Assembly (NCBI RefSeq): GCF_030077735.1 | Contig: NZ_JASJEU010000015.1 | Coordinates: 1-64,000, forward strand | Direction: 5' to 3' | Origin: Gordonibacter faecis | GTDB taxonomy: Bacteria; Actinomycetota; Coriobacteriia; Coriobacteriales; Eggerthellaceae | Length of the DNA stretch: 64,000 nucleotides | In this document: positions 52,100 through 60,703 of the stretch, piece after piece | How the letters are laid out: each line of letters begins with the position of its first letter | How positions within the stretch are numbered: the stretch's first letter is position 1 | The notes under the pieces: generated by a model | The model's database searches: none | What the model saw: the letters and a program-made list of their open reading frames with translations, nothing else | What the model was told of the DNA's origin: nothing | Made by a program: the position numbers and the translations under genes

Positions 52100-53014
52100 C
52101 TAGAAAAACACCTTTGCGGCGTGTTCGTAGAAGCCTTCGCGTTGGTAGCGCAGAAGCACCGTGGGAGCCTCGCCGCGTGCGATATAAACACGCGTGACGG
52201 GGCTCTCGAATTCCAGAAGCTCGCCGTCGGCGAACAGCGTGACCTCGCGGGTGTCCGCATTGTGGGACAGGTCCATTTCCACCACGTCGTTGGCGGCGGT
52301 CACAATGGCGCGCGAATGCAGCGTATGGGGCGCGAGCGGCACCACCACCAGGCCTGCGAACCCGGGCGAGACCAGCGGGCCGCCAGCCGAGAGCGCGTAG
52401 GCCGTGGAGCCCGTGGCCGTGGCCACCACCAGTCCGTCGCCGCGCATGTCCGCGATATGTGCGCCCGAGATGTCCAGGCCGAAGTCGATGATGCGGCCGT
52501 TCGCACCACGGGTAACGGCCAGTTCGTTCAGGGCGAAGAACGTGCGCGGGGATTCGGGGGCTTCCAGCGACTGGGCCAAGGCGCTGAACTGGCCTTCCCC
52601 GTCGTTCGCCCAGGGGTCTTCCTCGCCTTCGCACACCACGTCGATGCGCAGGTTGGTGCGGTGTTCGGCCACCACGTCGCCCGCCAAGGCCGAGGCCACC
52701 ACAGCAACCACACCCTCTTCGCTTGAATTCGCCAGGAAGCCGAGGCGACCGAAATTGATACCCAGAATGGGCACCCCGGTGGTGCCAATCTGGCGCGCCG
52801 TACGCAGGATGGTGCCATCACCGCCCAGCACCACCGCCATGTCGACACCCGCCGTCAACGCTGCGTTCACCTCTTCGTGGTCACAGCGGCACGACAACTC
52901 CGACGAATCAACCAGCGTGTAAGCCGCCCCCTGCGTGGCCAGGTACGTCGCCAGCAGAAGCGACGCGTCGATGGCCTGCGAGTTGGAATTATTGCGTACG
53001 ATGAGGATGTGCAT
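52100..53014 (-). CDS. nadK: NAD kinase
   Basis: The 304-residue enzyme phosphorylates NAD to NADP. The catalytic GGDGT appears in AVVLGGDGTILRTAR, NE in FFALNELAVTRG, and the glycine-rich stretch DGLVVATATGSTAYALSAGGPLVSP is typical. I set the start at the ATG at 53014 with AAAGAGGA upstream; the longer frame runs into the divergent murJ promoter region. Confidence 0.94.
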   Translation of the reverse strand: MHILIVRNNSNSQAIDASLLLATYLATQGAAYTLVDSSELSCRCDHEEVNAALTAGVDMAVVLGGDGTILRTARQIGTTGVPILGINFGRLGFLANSSEEGVVAVVASALAGDVVAEHRTNLRIDVVCEGEEDPWANDGEGQFSALAQSLEAPESPRTFFALNELAVTRGANGRIIDFGLDISGAHIADMRGDGLVVATATGSTAYALSAGGPLVSPGFAGLVVVPLAPHTLHSRAIVTAANDVVEMDLSHNADTREVTLFADGELLEFESPVTRVYIARGEAPTVLLRYQREGFYEHAAKVFF

Positions 53015-53080
53015 GAAGGTCCTCTTTCCGGGTTTGCTATGATGGGACATTATATCCGAAGGTCAAGAAAGCGTCCGTTC

Positions 53081-55246
53081 ATGTCCGATAAGCTCGCACG
53101 AGCTCAACATACGCGCGTTGCCGATATGGCACATGGCGCTTCTAATCCTGCTCCCGCGGCGCGTCCGGGGGCTGCTGGTGCGCCCGCCGCTGCGGGTGAC
53201 ACGGCGCACGGCGAGGCTGCGCCTGTCGGACGGCGGGCGGCGGCGCACGCACGCGCAATCGACCCGGGATGCACGTCGGAGCTATTTGTGGGCGGACGCC
53301 ACGCGGGGCTCGACCGCACGGTTATTGCCGCGAAGGTGGCAGACCAGGTGGTTCCGCGGCCTCAGCCGCGCCGTGCCGCGGTGCCGAAGGACGTGCGTGT
53401 GGATGGGTCGGGCGCGTATGCCAACCGTCCGGTTGCGGGTGGCGCGGGCGGAAGCCGTCGGCACGCGGGGGTTGACCGCACGGCGGCAGCGGGCGCGGGT
53501 GGCGGCGCGAGTGCGGCGGGCGCAGCCAACGCACCCGCCAACTCCCCCACCACCGACCCCGGTGCAACCGGCGCCATCTTCGTCGGCGGCCGCCACGCGG
53601 GCGTGGACAAAACGCTCGTGCGCACCGAGCAGCCCGCCCCCACCGATTCCGCCGCAGAAGTAGGTTCTTCGGCGGCGCTCATCAGCGTGTGCGTGATGAT
53701 TTCCCGCGTGCTGGGTTTCGTGCGCACGTGGGCCATGGCCTTCGCGCTGGGCTCCACGCTGCTCGCCAGCTCCTACTCGGTAGCCTACAATCTGCCAAGC
53801 CTGCTGTATGAGCTGGTCATTGGAGGCATGCTGGTAACGGCCTTCCTGCCCGTGTACCTGTCAGTAAAAAAGAAGCTGGGGCAGCAAGCGTCAAACGAGT
53901 ACGCGTCGAATCTGCTCACTATTGTAGTAGTGTTCCTGGGCGTGGTGTCGGCGCTCTGCATCGCGTTCCCCTCGGTGGTTATTTACACGCAGAGTTTCTA
54001 CTCCGACCAGGCGGAGATGTCGGACGCGGTGTTCTTCTTCCAGTTCTTCGCCATACAAATTGTGTTCTACGGCGCGGGTGCCATCATATCGGGCCTGCTC
54101 AACGCGAACCGCGACTACCTGTGGTCGTCCATAGCGCCGGCGGCGAACAACGTTATTGTCATTGCATCGTTTCTGCTGTATGTGCTGGTGGCGCCTCAGA
54201 ACCAGCAACTTGCGCTCTACATTATTGCCATCGGCAACCCGCTTGGCGTGTTTGTGCAGCTGGCTATTCAACTGCCGGCGCTCAAAAAGAATGGCATCCG
54301 CATCCGCCCGCGCATCAACTTCCGCGACCCGGCGCTGCGCGAGACGCTGGGCATTGGCATTCCCACGGTGTTTGTGATGGTGTGCTCGTTTGCCGTGGTG
54401 TCGGTGCAGAACGCCGCGGCGTACAGCTTCGCCGACAACGGGCCGTCCATCCTCACGTACGCGCGCCTGTGGTTCACGCTGCCCTATTCGTTCTTGGCGG
54501 TGCCCATCACCACGGCCATGTTCACCGAGCTAGCCGACATGCAGGCCGAAGGCAACGCTGCGGGCGTGAAGCGCGGCATTGTGAGCGGCACGAACCAAAT
54601 TCTGTTCTTCATGATTCCGTTCGCGATGTACCTTATGGTGTTTGCGTTGCCGCTGGTCACGCTTTACAACGCGGGCGCGTTTACCATGGAGAACGTATCG
54701 TCGGTCGCGTCGTATCTGGCCGTGTGGGCGTTCGCGCTGCCGCTCTACGGCGTGAACACGTACCTGCAAAAAATATTCAGCAGCCTGCGGAAGATGGGCG
54801 TGTTCGCGGCGTTCAACTTCGTGGCGGGCGCGGTGCAGATTGGCCTCACCATGTTTGGCGCGGCGAACATCGGGCGCTTCCCTATTGAGATTATCGCGGT
54901 GGCCGAGGTCATGTTTTACGTGGTGGCCGATATCTGCCTGTTCGCGTACCTGCGGCACCGCCTGGGGCCGTTTGGCCTACGCTCGGTGGCGAAGGCGGTG
55001 CTGTCGGGCCTGGTGTTTGGCGGGCTGGGTGCCGCGGCGGGCGGCGGCGTGCTGTTCGCGCTGCAGACGTTTGTGGGGCCGCTGTCGGGCTCCATCCCGC
55101 AGGCGTTCGCCTACGTGATTGCTGGCGGCGTGGTGGCGCTCGTGGTGACGTTTGGCCTGTCCATGAAGCTACACGTGCCCGAGGCAGCGTTCGTTACCTC
55201 CATTGTTGGCAAGGTGAAGGGGAAGCTGGGGCGCGGCAGGGGTTAG
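53081..55246 (+). CDS. murJ: Lipid II flippase MurJ with repeat-bearing N-terminal extension
   Basis: The 721-residue protein has the MurJ/MviN core from about residue 200: SAALISVCVMISRVLGFVRTWAMAFALGSTLLASSYSVAYNLPSLLYELVIGGMLVTAFLPVY in pieces, with about 14 membrane helices. It flips lipid II across the membrane. The first 195 residues are hydrophilic, Ala/Gly/Arg-rich, and contain a repeated peptide: ELFVGGRHAGLDRT, GSRRHAGVDRT and AIFVGGRHAGVDKT. This extension is not part of the usual flippase. The start ATG at 53081 has only a weak ribosome site, so the N-terminus is less certain. Confidence 0.9.
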   Translation: MSDKLARAQHTRVADMAHGASNPAPAARPGAAGAPAAAGDTAHGEAAPVGRRAAAHARAIDPGCTSELFVGGRHAGLDRTVIAAKVADQVVPRPQPRRAAVPKDVRVDGSGAYANRPVAGGAGGSRRHAGVDRTAAAGAGGGASAAGAANAPANSPTTDPGATGAIFVGGRHAGVDKTLVRTEQPAPTDSAAEVGSSAALISVCVMISRVLGFVRTWAMAFALGSTLLASSYSVAYNLPSLLYELVIGGMLVTAFLPVYLSVKKKLGQQASNEYASNLLTIVVVFLGVVSALCIAFPSVVIYTQSFYSDQAEMSDAVFFFQFFAIQIVFYGAGAIISGLLNANRDYLWSSIAPAANNVIVIASFLLYVLVAPQNQQLALYIIAIGNPLGVFVQLAIQLPALKKNGIRIRPRINFRDPALRETLGIGIPTVFVMVCSFAVVSVQNAAAYSFADNGPSILTYARLWFTLPYSFLAVPITTAMFTELADMQAEGNAAGVKRGIVSGTNQILFFMIPFAMYLMVFALPLVTLYNAGAFTMENVSSVASYLAVWAFALPLYGVNTYLQKIFSSLRKMGVFAAFNFVAGAVQIGLTMFGAANIGRFPIEIIAVAEVMFYVVADICLFAYLRHRLGPFGLRSVAKAVLSGLVFGGLGAAAGGGVLFALQTFVGPLSGSIPQAFAYVIAGGVVALVVTFGLSMKLHVPEAAFVTSIVGKVKGKLGRGRG

Positions 55247-55303
55247 CAGCGGCGTCTGGCTGGCGATAATGCGCGGGCAAGATACACGCTGGCGCGCCGT
55301 GCG

Positions 55304-56494
55304 TTAGGAATGATGACGCACGCGAGCTAGTGCGACCGCGGCAACAACCGCACTACCTGCGGCAATAGCTGCCACCATGCCTGCCACAAGCATTGCATTC
55401 CTGGGAACTGCATCACCCGTTGCAGCTAACGTCGCCCGAGACGATACCTTCGAAGGCTTCGTTACCGACGCACAACCCGCCGAACCCGCCCCGCCTGAGC
55501 CGCCCGTCCCCGCCGGAGGCGTGGGCTGCACATCAGACGAAGGTATGGGTTCGAACAGCGCATTCACCGTCATATCTTTCGTCACATAGTCGAAGGGCTG
55601 ATCCCACCCAACGAACCGATACCCCTCGGGCACCGTCACCACCGGAGCCGTGGCCGCCCCGAACAGCTTGATGGTTTCCGTCGCCAGCGGTGCGCCATCG
55701 AACCCGCGGAAAGCCACCTGGCGCGTGGCCGTGATGTTGAACGACCCATCCGTATTAAGCGTGCCTATTTCCTCTTCGTTCTCATACACCGGCACCGCGT
55801 CGTAGATAACAAGGTTCTGGTACGTGATGAGTTGATGCAGGTCAGTGGCCCCAAAGGGAGCAACGATGGCGAGCGTGGCGGTGGTGCCCACCGCAATGCC
55901 GCCAATCGGGATAGGCGCGCCGAACATCACCTGCGACAGATCGAGGATGCCGCCGTACACCGTAATGGGGCCTTTGACATCGGCGCGCGGCCCCAGCACG
56001 AGCCGCGCCTTCTGCCACACGTGCGCCGCTTGGATGGGCCCATCGACGCGGACTACCGCTCGGTCGAACACGTCCACGCCAGCGTCCCCGGTCTCAATAG
56101 TGATGCTGCCGTCGCCGCCGATGGCGTCGTCGCGTACGGTATCCACCTGAAACACCTCATTGTTCGTGCCGCTCACCACAAACGTGGTCGCGCGCTTCAC
56201 CGTGAGCGTGGAAATGCGCACGTTCGCGCCGATGCCGACCGTTTGCACCTGGTCGCCGACCACCACCGCCCCCGCCGGAGCATCCGCGCTTGACATACCC
56301 TGAATGGTGACGCCATTTGCAGTAATGGTGAGCGTTGAGCCATCCCATTCAAACGAGTCTGTAGGCCCCTCAACCTCAAACGGGCCAGCAACCTCCGCAA
56401 ACGCCCGCCCGGGCACCAGCGCACAACACACCGCCAGCACAAACACAGCTACACACCAATAAACAAGCGAACGAGAGAGCGGCTTGGCACGCAT
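55304..56494 (-). CDS. Cell-wall-anchored surface protein with LAATG sorting signal
   Basis: The 396-residue protein has a signal peptide (VYWCVAVFVLAVCCALVPGRAFA) and a β-rich body with repeated short strands (TLTITANGVTIQGMSS ... GSITIETGDAGVDVFDRAVVRVDG). An InlB/MucBP-like segment follows (VPEGYRFVGWDQPFDYVTKDMTVNALFEP), then a Gly/Ser/Pro linker and a sorting signal: LAATGD, a hydrophobic helix (MLVAGMVAAIAAGSAVVAAVALA) and the basic tail RVRHHS. LAxTG is the pattern used by actinobacterial class E sortases. The ATG has AAGGAG upstream. No sortase gene is in this window. Confidence 0.8.
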   Translation of the reverse strand: MRAKPLSRSLVYWCVAVFVLAVCCALVPGRAFAEVAGPFEVEGPTDSFEWDGSTLTITANGVTIQGMSSADAPAGAVVVGDQVQTVGIGANVRISTLTVKRATTFVVSGTNNEVFQVDTVRDDAIGGDGSITIETGDAGVDVFDRAVVRVDGPIQAAHVWQKARLVLGPRADVKGPITVYGGILDLSQVMFGAPIPIGGIAVGTTATLAIVAPFGATDLHQLITYQNLVIYDAVPVYENEEEIGTLNTDGSFNITATRQVAFRGFDGAPLATETIKLFGAATAPVVTVPEGYRFVGWDQPFDYVTKDMTVNALFEPIPSSDVQPTPPAGTGGSGGAGSAGCASVTKPSKVSSRATLAATGDAVPRNAMLVAGMVAAIAAGSAVVAAVALARVRHHS

Positions 56495-56630
56495 GAGAAC
56501 TCCTTGGGTTTCGACCTACTTACCGCCCAAGCCTAGCACGCGCCTCCCTCCGACCAGCCATTCCGTCACACCCCCGAAACTCCCACCACCAACCCGTTAC
56601 CCACCCCTCGCAACATTTTTGCATCACTCA

Positions 56631-56680
56631 CTGAACAAATTTGTTCAGTCATTGAACATTTTTATTCAGTCCCTTAGTAT
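56631..56680 (+). promoter_or_regulatory. Promoter with tandem 18-bp palindromes
   Basis: CTGAACAAATTTGTTCAG (56631-56648) is a perfect palindrome. A second, imperfect copy TTGAACATTTTTATTCAG lies at 56652-56669; the centres are 21 bp apart, two helical turns. TTGAAC (56652-56657) and TAGTAT (56675-56680), 17 bp apart, form a promoter overlapped by the second palindrome. The gene starts 25 bases later. Confidence 0.75.
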
Positions 56681-56704
56681 GGCTCTAAACAGAAAGGACA
56701 AGCC

Positions 56705-57889
56705 ATGCAGCCTCACTTTCAACGAAGCATCGTAAATACTCTGGTAGAACGCCTCCAGGAGCCGCGGCGTTTTATTCAAGTCATTGTGGGCCCACGCCAA
56801 ACCGGAAAGACCACCGCGGTCAGGCAAGCTTTGGAAACCGAAACACGCCCCGTGCGATTCGTTCGCGCTTCGCAAGACATTCCTGCAACGCAGGACTGGC
56901 TTCGGCGTGAATGGGGCGAAGCGCGGCGCCTCGCCGCTTTAGAGGGGTGTGCTCTGCTGGTAGTGGATGAGGTTCAGATGGTGTCGCAGTGGTCGGCTGT
57001 AGTAAAGGCGCTTTGGGACGAAGATACCGACAAAGGAACCAACCTTCTTGTGGTGCTTACCGGCTCATCGTCGCTGCTTCTACAAAAGGGACTGCGCGAG
57101 GGGCTGACCGGCCGATTTGAGATTATCTCCTGCCTGCAGTGGGATTTCAACGAATGCGCTGAGGCCTTCGGATTCACCTTGGACGAGTATCTCTATTTCG
57201 GTGGGTATCCGGGCGCGGCGCCCCTCAAGAACGACAAGGATCGTTGGCTCGATTACTTGCAGAACTCCATCATTGCGCCGAGCGTACTCAAAGATGTTAT
57301 CTCGCTTGACCGTGTCACGAAGCCCGCCCTCATGGAGGCCCTGTTCACCTTGGGGTCAGCCTATTCCGGACAAGAGGTTTCGTACCGAAAGTTGCTCGGC
57401 CAGCTTGACGATGCAGGAAACGCCACCACTGTTGCGCACTATCTGTCGCTGCTTTCGGATGCCGGTTTGCTCAGCGGGCTTCAAAAGTATACCGAGAAGC
57501 TCATGAAAACGCGCGCCTCTTCGCCACGACTTATCGCACACGATACCTCGCTCATGGTGGCGTCATACGGCCGCTATCGCGAATTCCTACTTTCTGACCC
57601 GGACCGACGCGGACATCTTGTCGAAAGCGCCGTCGGCGGATACCTGCTCAAACGCGCAATCAAGGAGCATTTCGACGTATGCTGGTGGCGCGAGGGGAAC
57701 GATGAAGTGGATTTCGTCATTCAGGACGGCATGGCGCGAACCGCCATTGAGGTGAAAAGCGGCAAGATCAAAAGCCTTGGCGGCCTTGACGCATTTACGC
57801 GCCGCTACCCTGACACGCACACACTCGTCGTAGGCTCGAGCGAGGCGCCCCTCGAAGATTTTCTTTTGGGGCGCATTCCGCTGTTCTAA
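56705..57889 (+). CDS. AAA_14/DUF4143 ATPase
   Basis: The 394-residue protein has an N-terminal AAA ATPase with Walker A VGPRQTGKTT (residues 28-37), Walker B ALLVVDEVQMV near residue 85 and sensor VLTGSSSLLLQKG. A DUF4143-type C-terminal part contains a winged-helix-like segment and a nuclease-like NDEVDFVIQDG...AIEVKSGK motif. The family is widespread, often mobile and functionally unresolved; proposals include defence and toxin-antitoxin-like roles. AAAGGA precedes the ATG. It is a single gene under its own palindrome-bearing promoter and is followed by a full MITE copy, which suggests accessory DNA. Confidence 0.85.
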   Translation: MQPHFQRSIVNTLVERLQEPRRFIQVIVGPRQTGKTTAVRQALETETRPVRFVRASQDIPATQDWLRREWGEARRLAALEGCALLVVDEVQMVSQWSAVVKALWDEDTDKGTNLLVVLTGSSSLLLQKGLREGLTGRFEIISCLQWDFNECAEAFGFTLDEYLYFGGYPGAAPLKNDKDRWLDYLQNSIIAPSVLKDVISLDRVTKPALMEALFTLGSAYSGQEVSYRKLLGQLDDAGNATTVAHYLSLLSDAGLLSGLQKYTEKLMKTRASSPRLIAHDTSLMVASYGRYREFLLSDPDRRGHLVESAVGGYLLKRAIKEHFDVCWWREGNDEVDFVIQDGMARTAIEVKSGKIKSLGGLDAFTRRYPDTHTLVVGSSEAPLEDFLLGRIPLF

Positions 57890-57939
57890 GGTTGGGATTC
57901 GGGAGGGGGGTTGCAACAAAAGCCCCGTCCCGCTGCATA

Positions 57940-58300
57940 AAAGTGTGACGCGCTTCGTGCTATTGAATATGCCAGAATGTTATGCGCATCCCCATCATCA
58001 TGACGAGGGCATGATCTCCCCTGGTTAACGTACTTGTTTGGCTATCCCCGTAGGAGTGCTATCAGCGACGGCGCGCAGCGCCTAGTCCCTTTAGGGAAGC
58101 ACCCGTTCGCGCGGAGCGCGAAAACGCAGGTCTCGGTTGGGTTCTCCGCCTTCGGCGGAGAGGGCGCTTCGTGATGAAACGCCCCTACGAAGGTTACCTT
58201 TTTAGTTAGATTTATGGTACATGAAAGAGCCCTCGCCATAGTGGTCGGGAGGGCAACCACTTTGTGGTTTATTTAGATAGCGCGAAGCGCGTCACACTTT
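57940..58300. mobile_element. MITE-like element, copy C (full length)
   Basis: This 361-bp copy has near-perfect terminal inverted repeats: AAAGTGTGACGCGCTTCGTG at the left and, at the right, the complement of AAAGTGTGACGCGCTTCGCG (58281-58300). Over the inner 21 bases of each end only one position differs. The core contains hairpins CTCCGCC/GGCGGAG and CGCGC/GCGCG. It has no coding capacity. It lies between the convergent ends of the DUF4143 ATPase and asnB genes. Confidence 0.82.
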
Positions 58301-58375
58301 GCGCAGCGTGAGTGCGGCATCCAAGCTGGCCGCCACACTCCTGCGGCCAACCTCATGCAGTGCGGCCGAAACGCT

Positions 58376-60337
58376 TTACGCTACCTGCGTTTTCGGGGCC
58401 AACTTCTCACTCGTCTTGCCGAAGAATACCTCGTACCAGCAGAGGAAGCAGTAGATGTTCCAGATGCGCATCATCTTGAGTTTGCCGCGGCCTTCCACCG
58501 TCGAGAAGTCGGCGGACTTGTGGTCGTCGAGCATCTGCACCAGGTAGTCCACGTTGAAGAACTCGTGTGCGGCTTCGCTCGTGAACGCTTCCTTGATGCG
58601 GTCGTAGTAGAGGTCGGTCTGCAGCCACACCGTGAGCGGGGTGATGAACGGCTGCTTCGGCATGTTCGCCACCTTCTTCTGGAAGCCCAGTTTGCTTGCA
58701 GCCACGCGCAGGGCGTACTTCGCGTGCTCGTCGTCCACGCGGCACGCGGTGGGCAGTTGCAGCGCCACGTCGAGCACCTTCTTGTCGAGGAACGGCACGC
58801 GCAGCTCAAGCGACTGCGACATGGACATTTTGTCCGCCTTCAGGCAGATGTCGAAGGGCATGTAGCTGACCATATCCACGTACTGCGTCTGCGTGATGAT
58901 GTCGAGGTTCTGCTTCGCGGCCTCGTCGAAGTGCGGCTTGCACCACTCCCACGGGCGGCATGGGCCCTCGTAGTCGCGCAGCACGTTGGGAATCTCGTCC
59001 CACATGTAGTTCATGGACGCGCGCTGGTAGCTCTTCTCCGGCCCGCCCGAGCCGCGCATGGCGAAGCGGCGGCCATGGAACGGCGGCAGCTTCTCGGCAA
59101 TGGCGCCCGCGGCGGCGCGCAGGGGGCGCGGCACGCGGAAGTACTTGTCGAACTCGAACTGGTCGTGGTAGATCCAGTAGCCGCCGAACAGCTCGTCGGC
59201 GCCCTCGCCCGACTGCACCACCTTCACCTGCTCGCGCGCCAGCTTGCTCACGAAGAACAGCGGGATGGCGCTCGGCGCGCCCAAGGGCTCGTCCATGTGG
59301 TACTGCTCGGTGGGCACGATGTCGAGGAATTCCTCGGCCGTCACCTTCACCTGCTTGTTCGGCAGATGCGCCCACTCGGCGAACGCGGTGGCATCCTCCA
59401 GCTCGTTCAACTTGATGTCGAAGTCGGGCAGAGCGTTGATCTCGGCCAGCTTGTCCTCGCAGCCGATGTCGTAGCCCACCGAGAACGTCTTGATGTCCGG
59501 CGCGTGCTGCCCCATGCAAAACGCGGCGAGCGAGCTGTCGATGCCGCCCGATAAGAAGCTGCCTATTTCCACGTCAGCAATCTCGTGCGCCGCCACGGAT
59601 TCGTCGAACACGCGGTTGATCTCGTCGGCCCATTCGTCGAGGCTCTTCGACTCGTCGATCTTGTACGTGATGTGGTAGTAGCACTCGGTGGACAGCTGGC
59701 CGTTCTCGAATACCATGAAATGGCCGGGCAGCAGCTTGTGCACATCTTTGAACATGGTCTGCGAGTCGTTCATGTACTCGAAGCACAGGTACTGCGGCAA
59801 CTGCTCGCGATTGAGTTCCTTGTGGAACGCGGGGTGCGCGAGGAACGCCTTGATTTCGCTGCCGTAGATGAGGCGGCCTTCGTCGTGCTGGTAGTAGAAC
59901 GGCTTGATGCCGAAGATGTCGCGGGCGCACACGAGGCGCTTGTTCGACGCATCCCAGATGGCGATAGCGAACATGCCGCGCAACTTTTCGAAAACGTCAG
60001 TCCCCCACGCTTCGTAGCCGTGTACGATGGTCTCGGTGTCGCCGTTCGTCTTGAACGCGTAGCCCAGGCCCTCCAGCTCCGCGCGCAGCTCCTGGAAGTT
60101 GTAGATTTCACCGTTGAACGTGACCGTAATGGTGCCGTCGGCGTTTTGCATGGGCTGGTGCGAGCCTTCAAGGTCGATGATACTCAGGCGACGGAAGCCC
60201 ATCGCAATGTCGTCGGTGACGAAGAAGCCCTCGTCGTCGGGCCCGCGGTGCGCAATGCGGTCGGCCATATCCTTCACAACCGCTCTGTTCGTCTCAACGT
60301 CATAATCAACCGCGGTAAATCCCACGAATCCGCACAT
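58376..60337 (-). CDS. asnB: Glutamine-dependent asparagine synthase family protein
   Basis: The 653-residue protein begins with MCGFVGF; Cys2 is the glutaminase nucleophile. It has the class II amidotransferase motifs RIAHRGPDDEGFF, FNGEIYNFQELR and GMFAIAIWD. The synthetase half has the PP-loop FLSGGIDSSLAAF and SGEGADELFGGYWIY. It amidates a carboxylate using glutamine and ATP, aspartate in the classic case. Family members also amidate peptidoglycan (AsnH/LtsA type), so the divergent ATP-grasp neighbour makes another acceptor conceivable. The ATG at 60337 is fixed by the need for Cys2; CAGGAG is upstream. Confidence 0.9.
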   Translation of the reverse strand: MCGFVGFTAVDYDVETNRAVVKDMADRIAHRGPDDEGFFVTDDIAMGFRRLSIIDLEGSHQPMQNADGTITVTFNGEIYNFQELRAELEGLGYAFKTNGDTETIVHGYEAWGTDVFEKLRGMFAIAIWDASNKRLVCARDIFGIKPFYYQHDEGRLIYGSEIKAFLAHPAFHKELNREQLPQYLCFEYMNDSQTMFKDVHKLLPGHFMVFENGQLSTECYYHITYKIDESKSLDEWADEINRVFDESVAAHEIADVEIGSFLSGGIDSSLAAFCMGQHAPDIKTFSVGYDIGCEDKLAEINALPDFDIKLNELEDATAFAEWAHLPNKQVKVTAEEFLDIVPTEQYHMDEPLGAPSAIPLFFVSKLAREQVKVVQSGEGADELFGGYWIYHDQFEFDKYFRVPRPLRAAAGAIAEKLPPFHGRRFAMRGSGGPEKSYQRASMNYMWDEIPNVLRDYEGPCRPWEWCKPHFDEAAKQNLDIITQTQYVDMVSYMPFDICLKADKMSMSQSLELRVPFLDKKVLDVALQLPTACRVDDEHAKYALRVAASKLGFQKKVANMPKQPFITPLTVWLQTDLYYDRIKEAFTSEAAHEFFNVDYLVQMLDDHKSADFSTVEGRGKLKMMRIWNIYCFLCWYEVFFGKTSEKLAPKTQVA

Positions 60338-60443
60338 CTGCCAATGCTCCTGTTCTGCTCGTCCGTATCCCCCGGTATGATACGCTAACCCGTCCAATCC
60401 CCCAAGATAGACAATGGAAACCCCATATCAAAGATGGCGTCCG

Positions 60444-60538
60444 ATGTCGTAATACTGGCGCGGAAATCGGGGTTTTTCGCCCAAAATGTCGTAATACTGG
60501 CCCGTTATTACGACATTTGAAGCGGTTTATTACGACAT
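60444..60538. promoter_or_regulatory. Four-copy ATGTCGTAATA operator array
   Basis: ATGTCGTAATACTGGC occurs at 60444-60459 and 60486-60501 as direct copies 42 bp apart. The complement of ATGTCGTAATAA occurs at 60505-60516 and 60527-60538, 22 bp apart. The inner two copies face each other as a palindrome. The array lies in the 366-bp divergent region between asnB and the ATP-grasp gene and probably binds one regulator controlling either or both. No regulator gene is adjacent. Confidence 0.75.
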
Positions 60539-60703
60539 CGTTGACTAATGAGTAGTTGAATTACGAAAGAAACGTCAACAGGTGTTTGACTCTGGAAAAC
60601 TGAGAAGGGATTTTTGTGCTTGCGGCGTGCGTTCGGCAGCGGGGACTTATCTGTGGGATAATGGCAGATCAACAAGTACAACAGGGAAAGAGACAACCGA
60701 GCT

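Noticed and set aside
52877..53080. Longer MurJ starting inside nadK
   Set aside because: It would overlap the divergent nadK start and the shared promoter region; an ATG at 53081 is more sensible.
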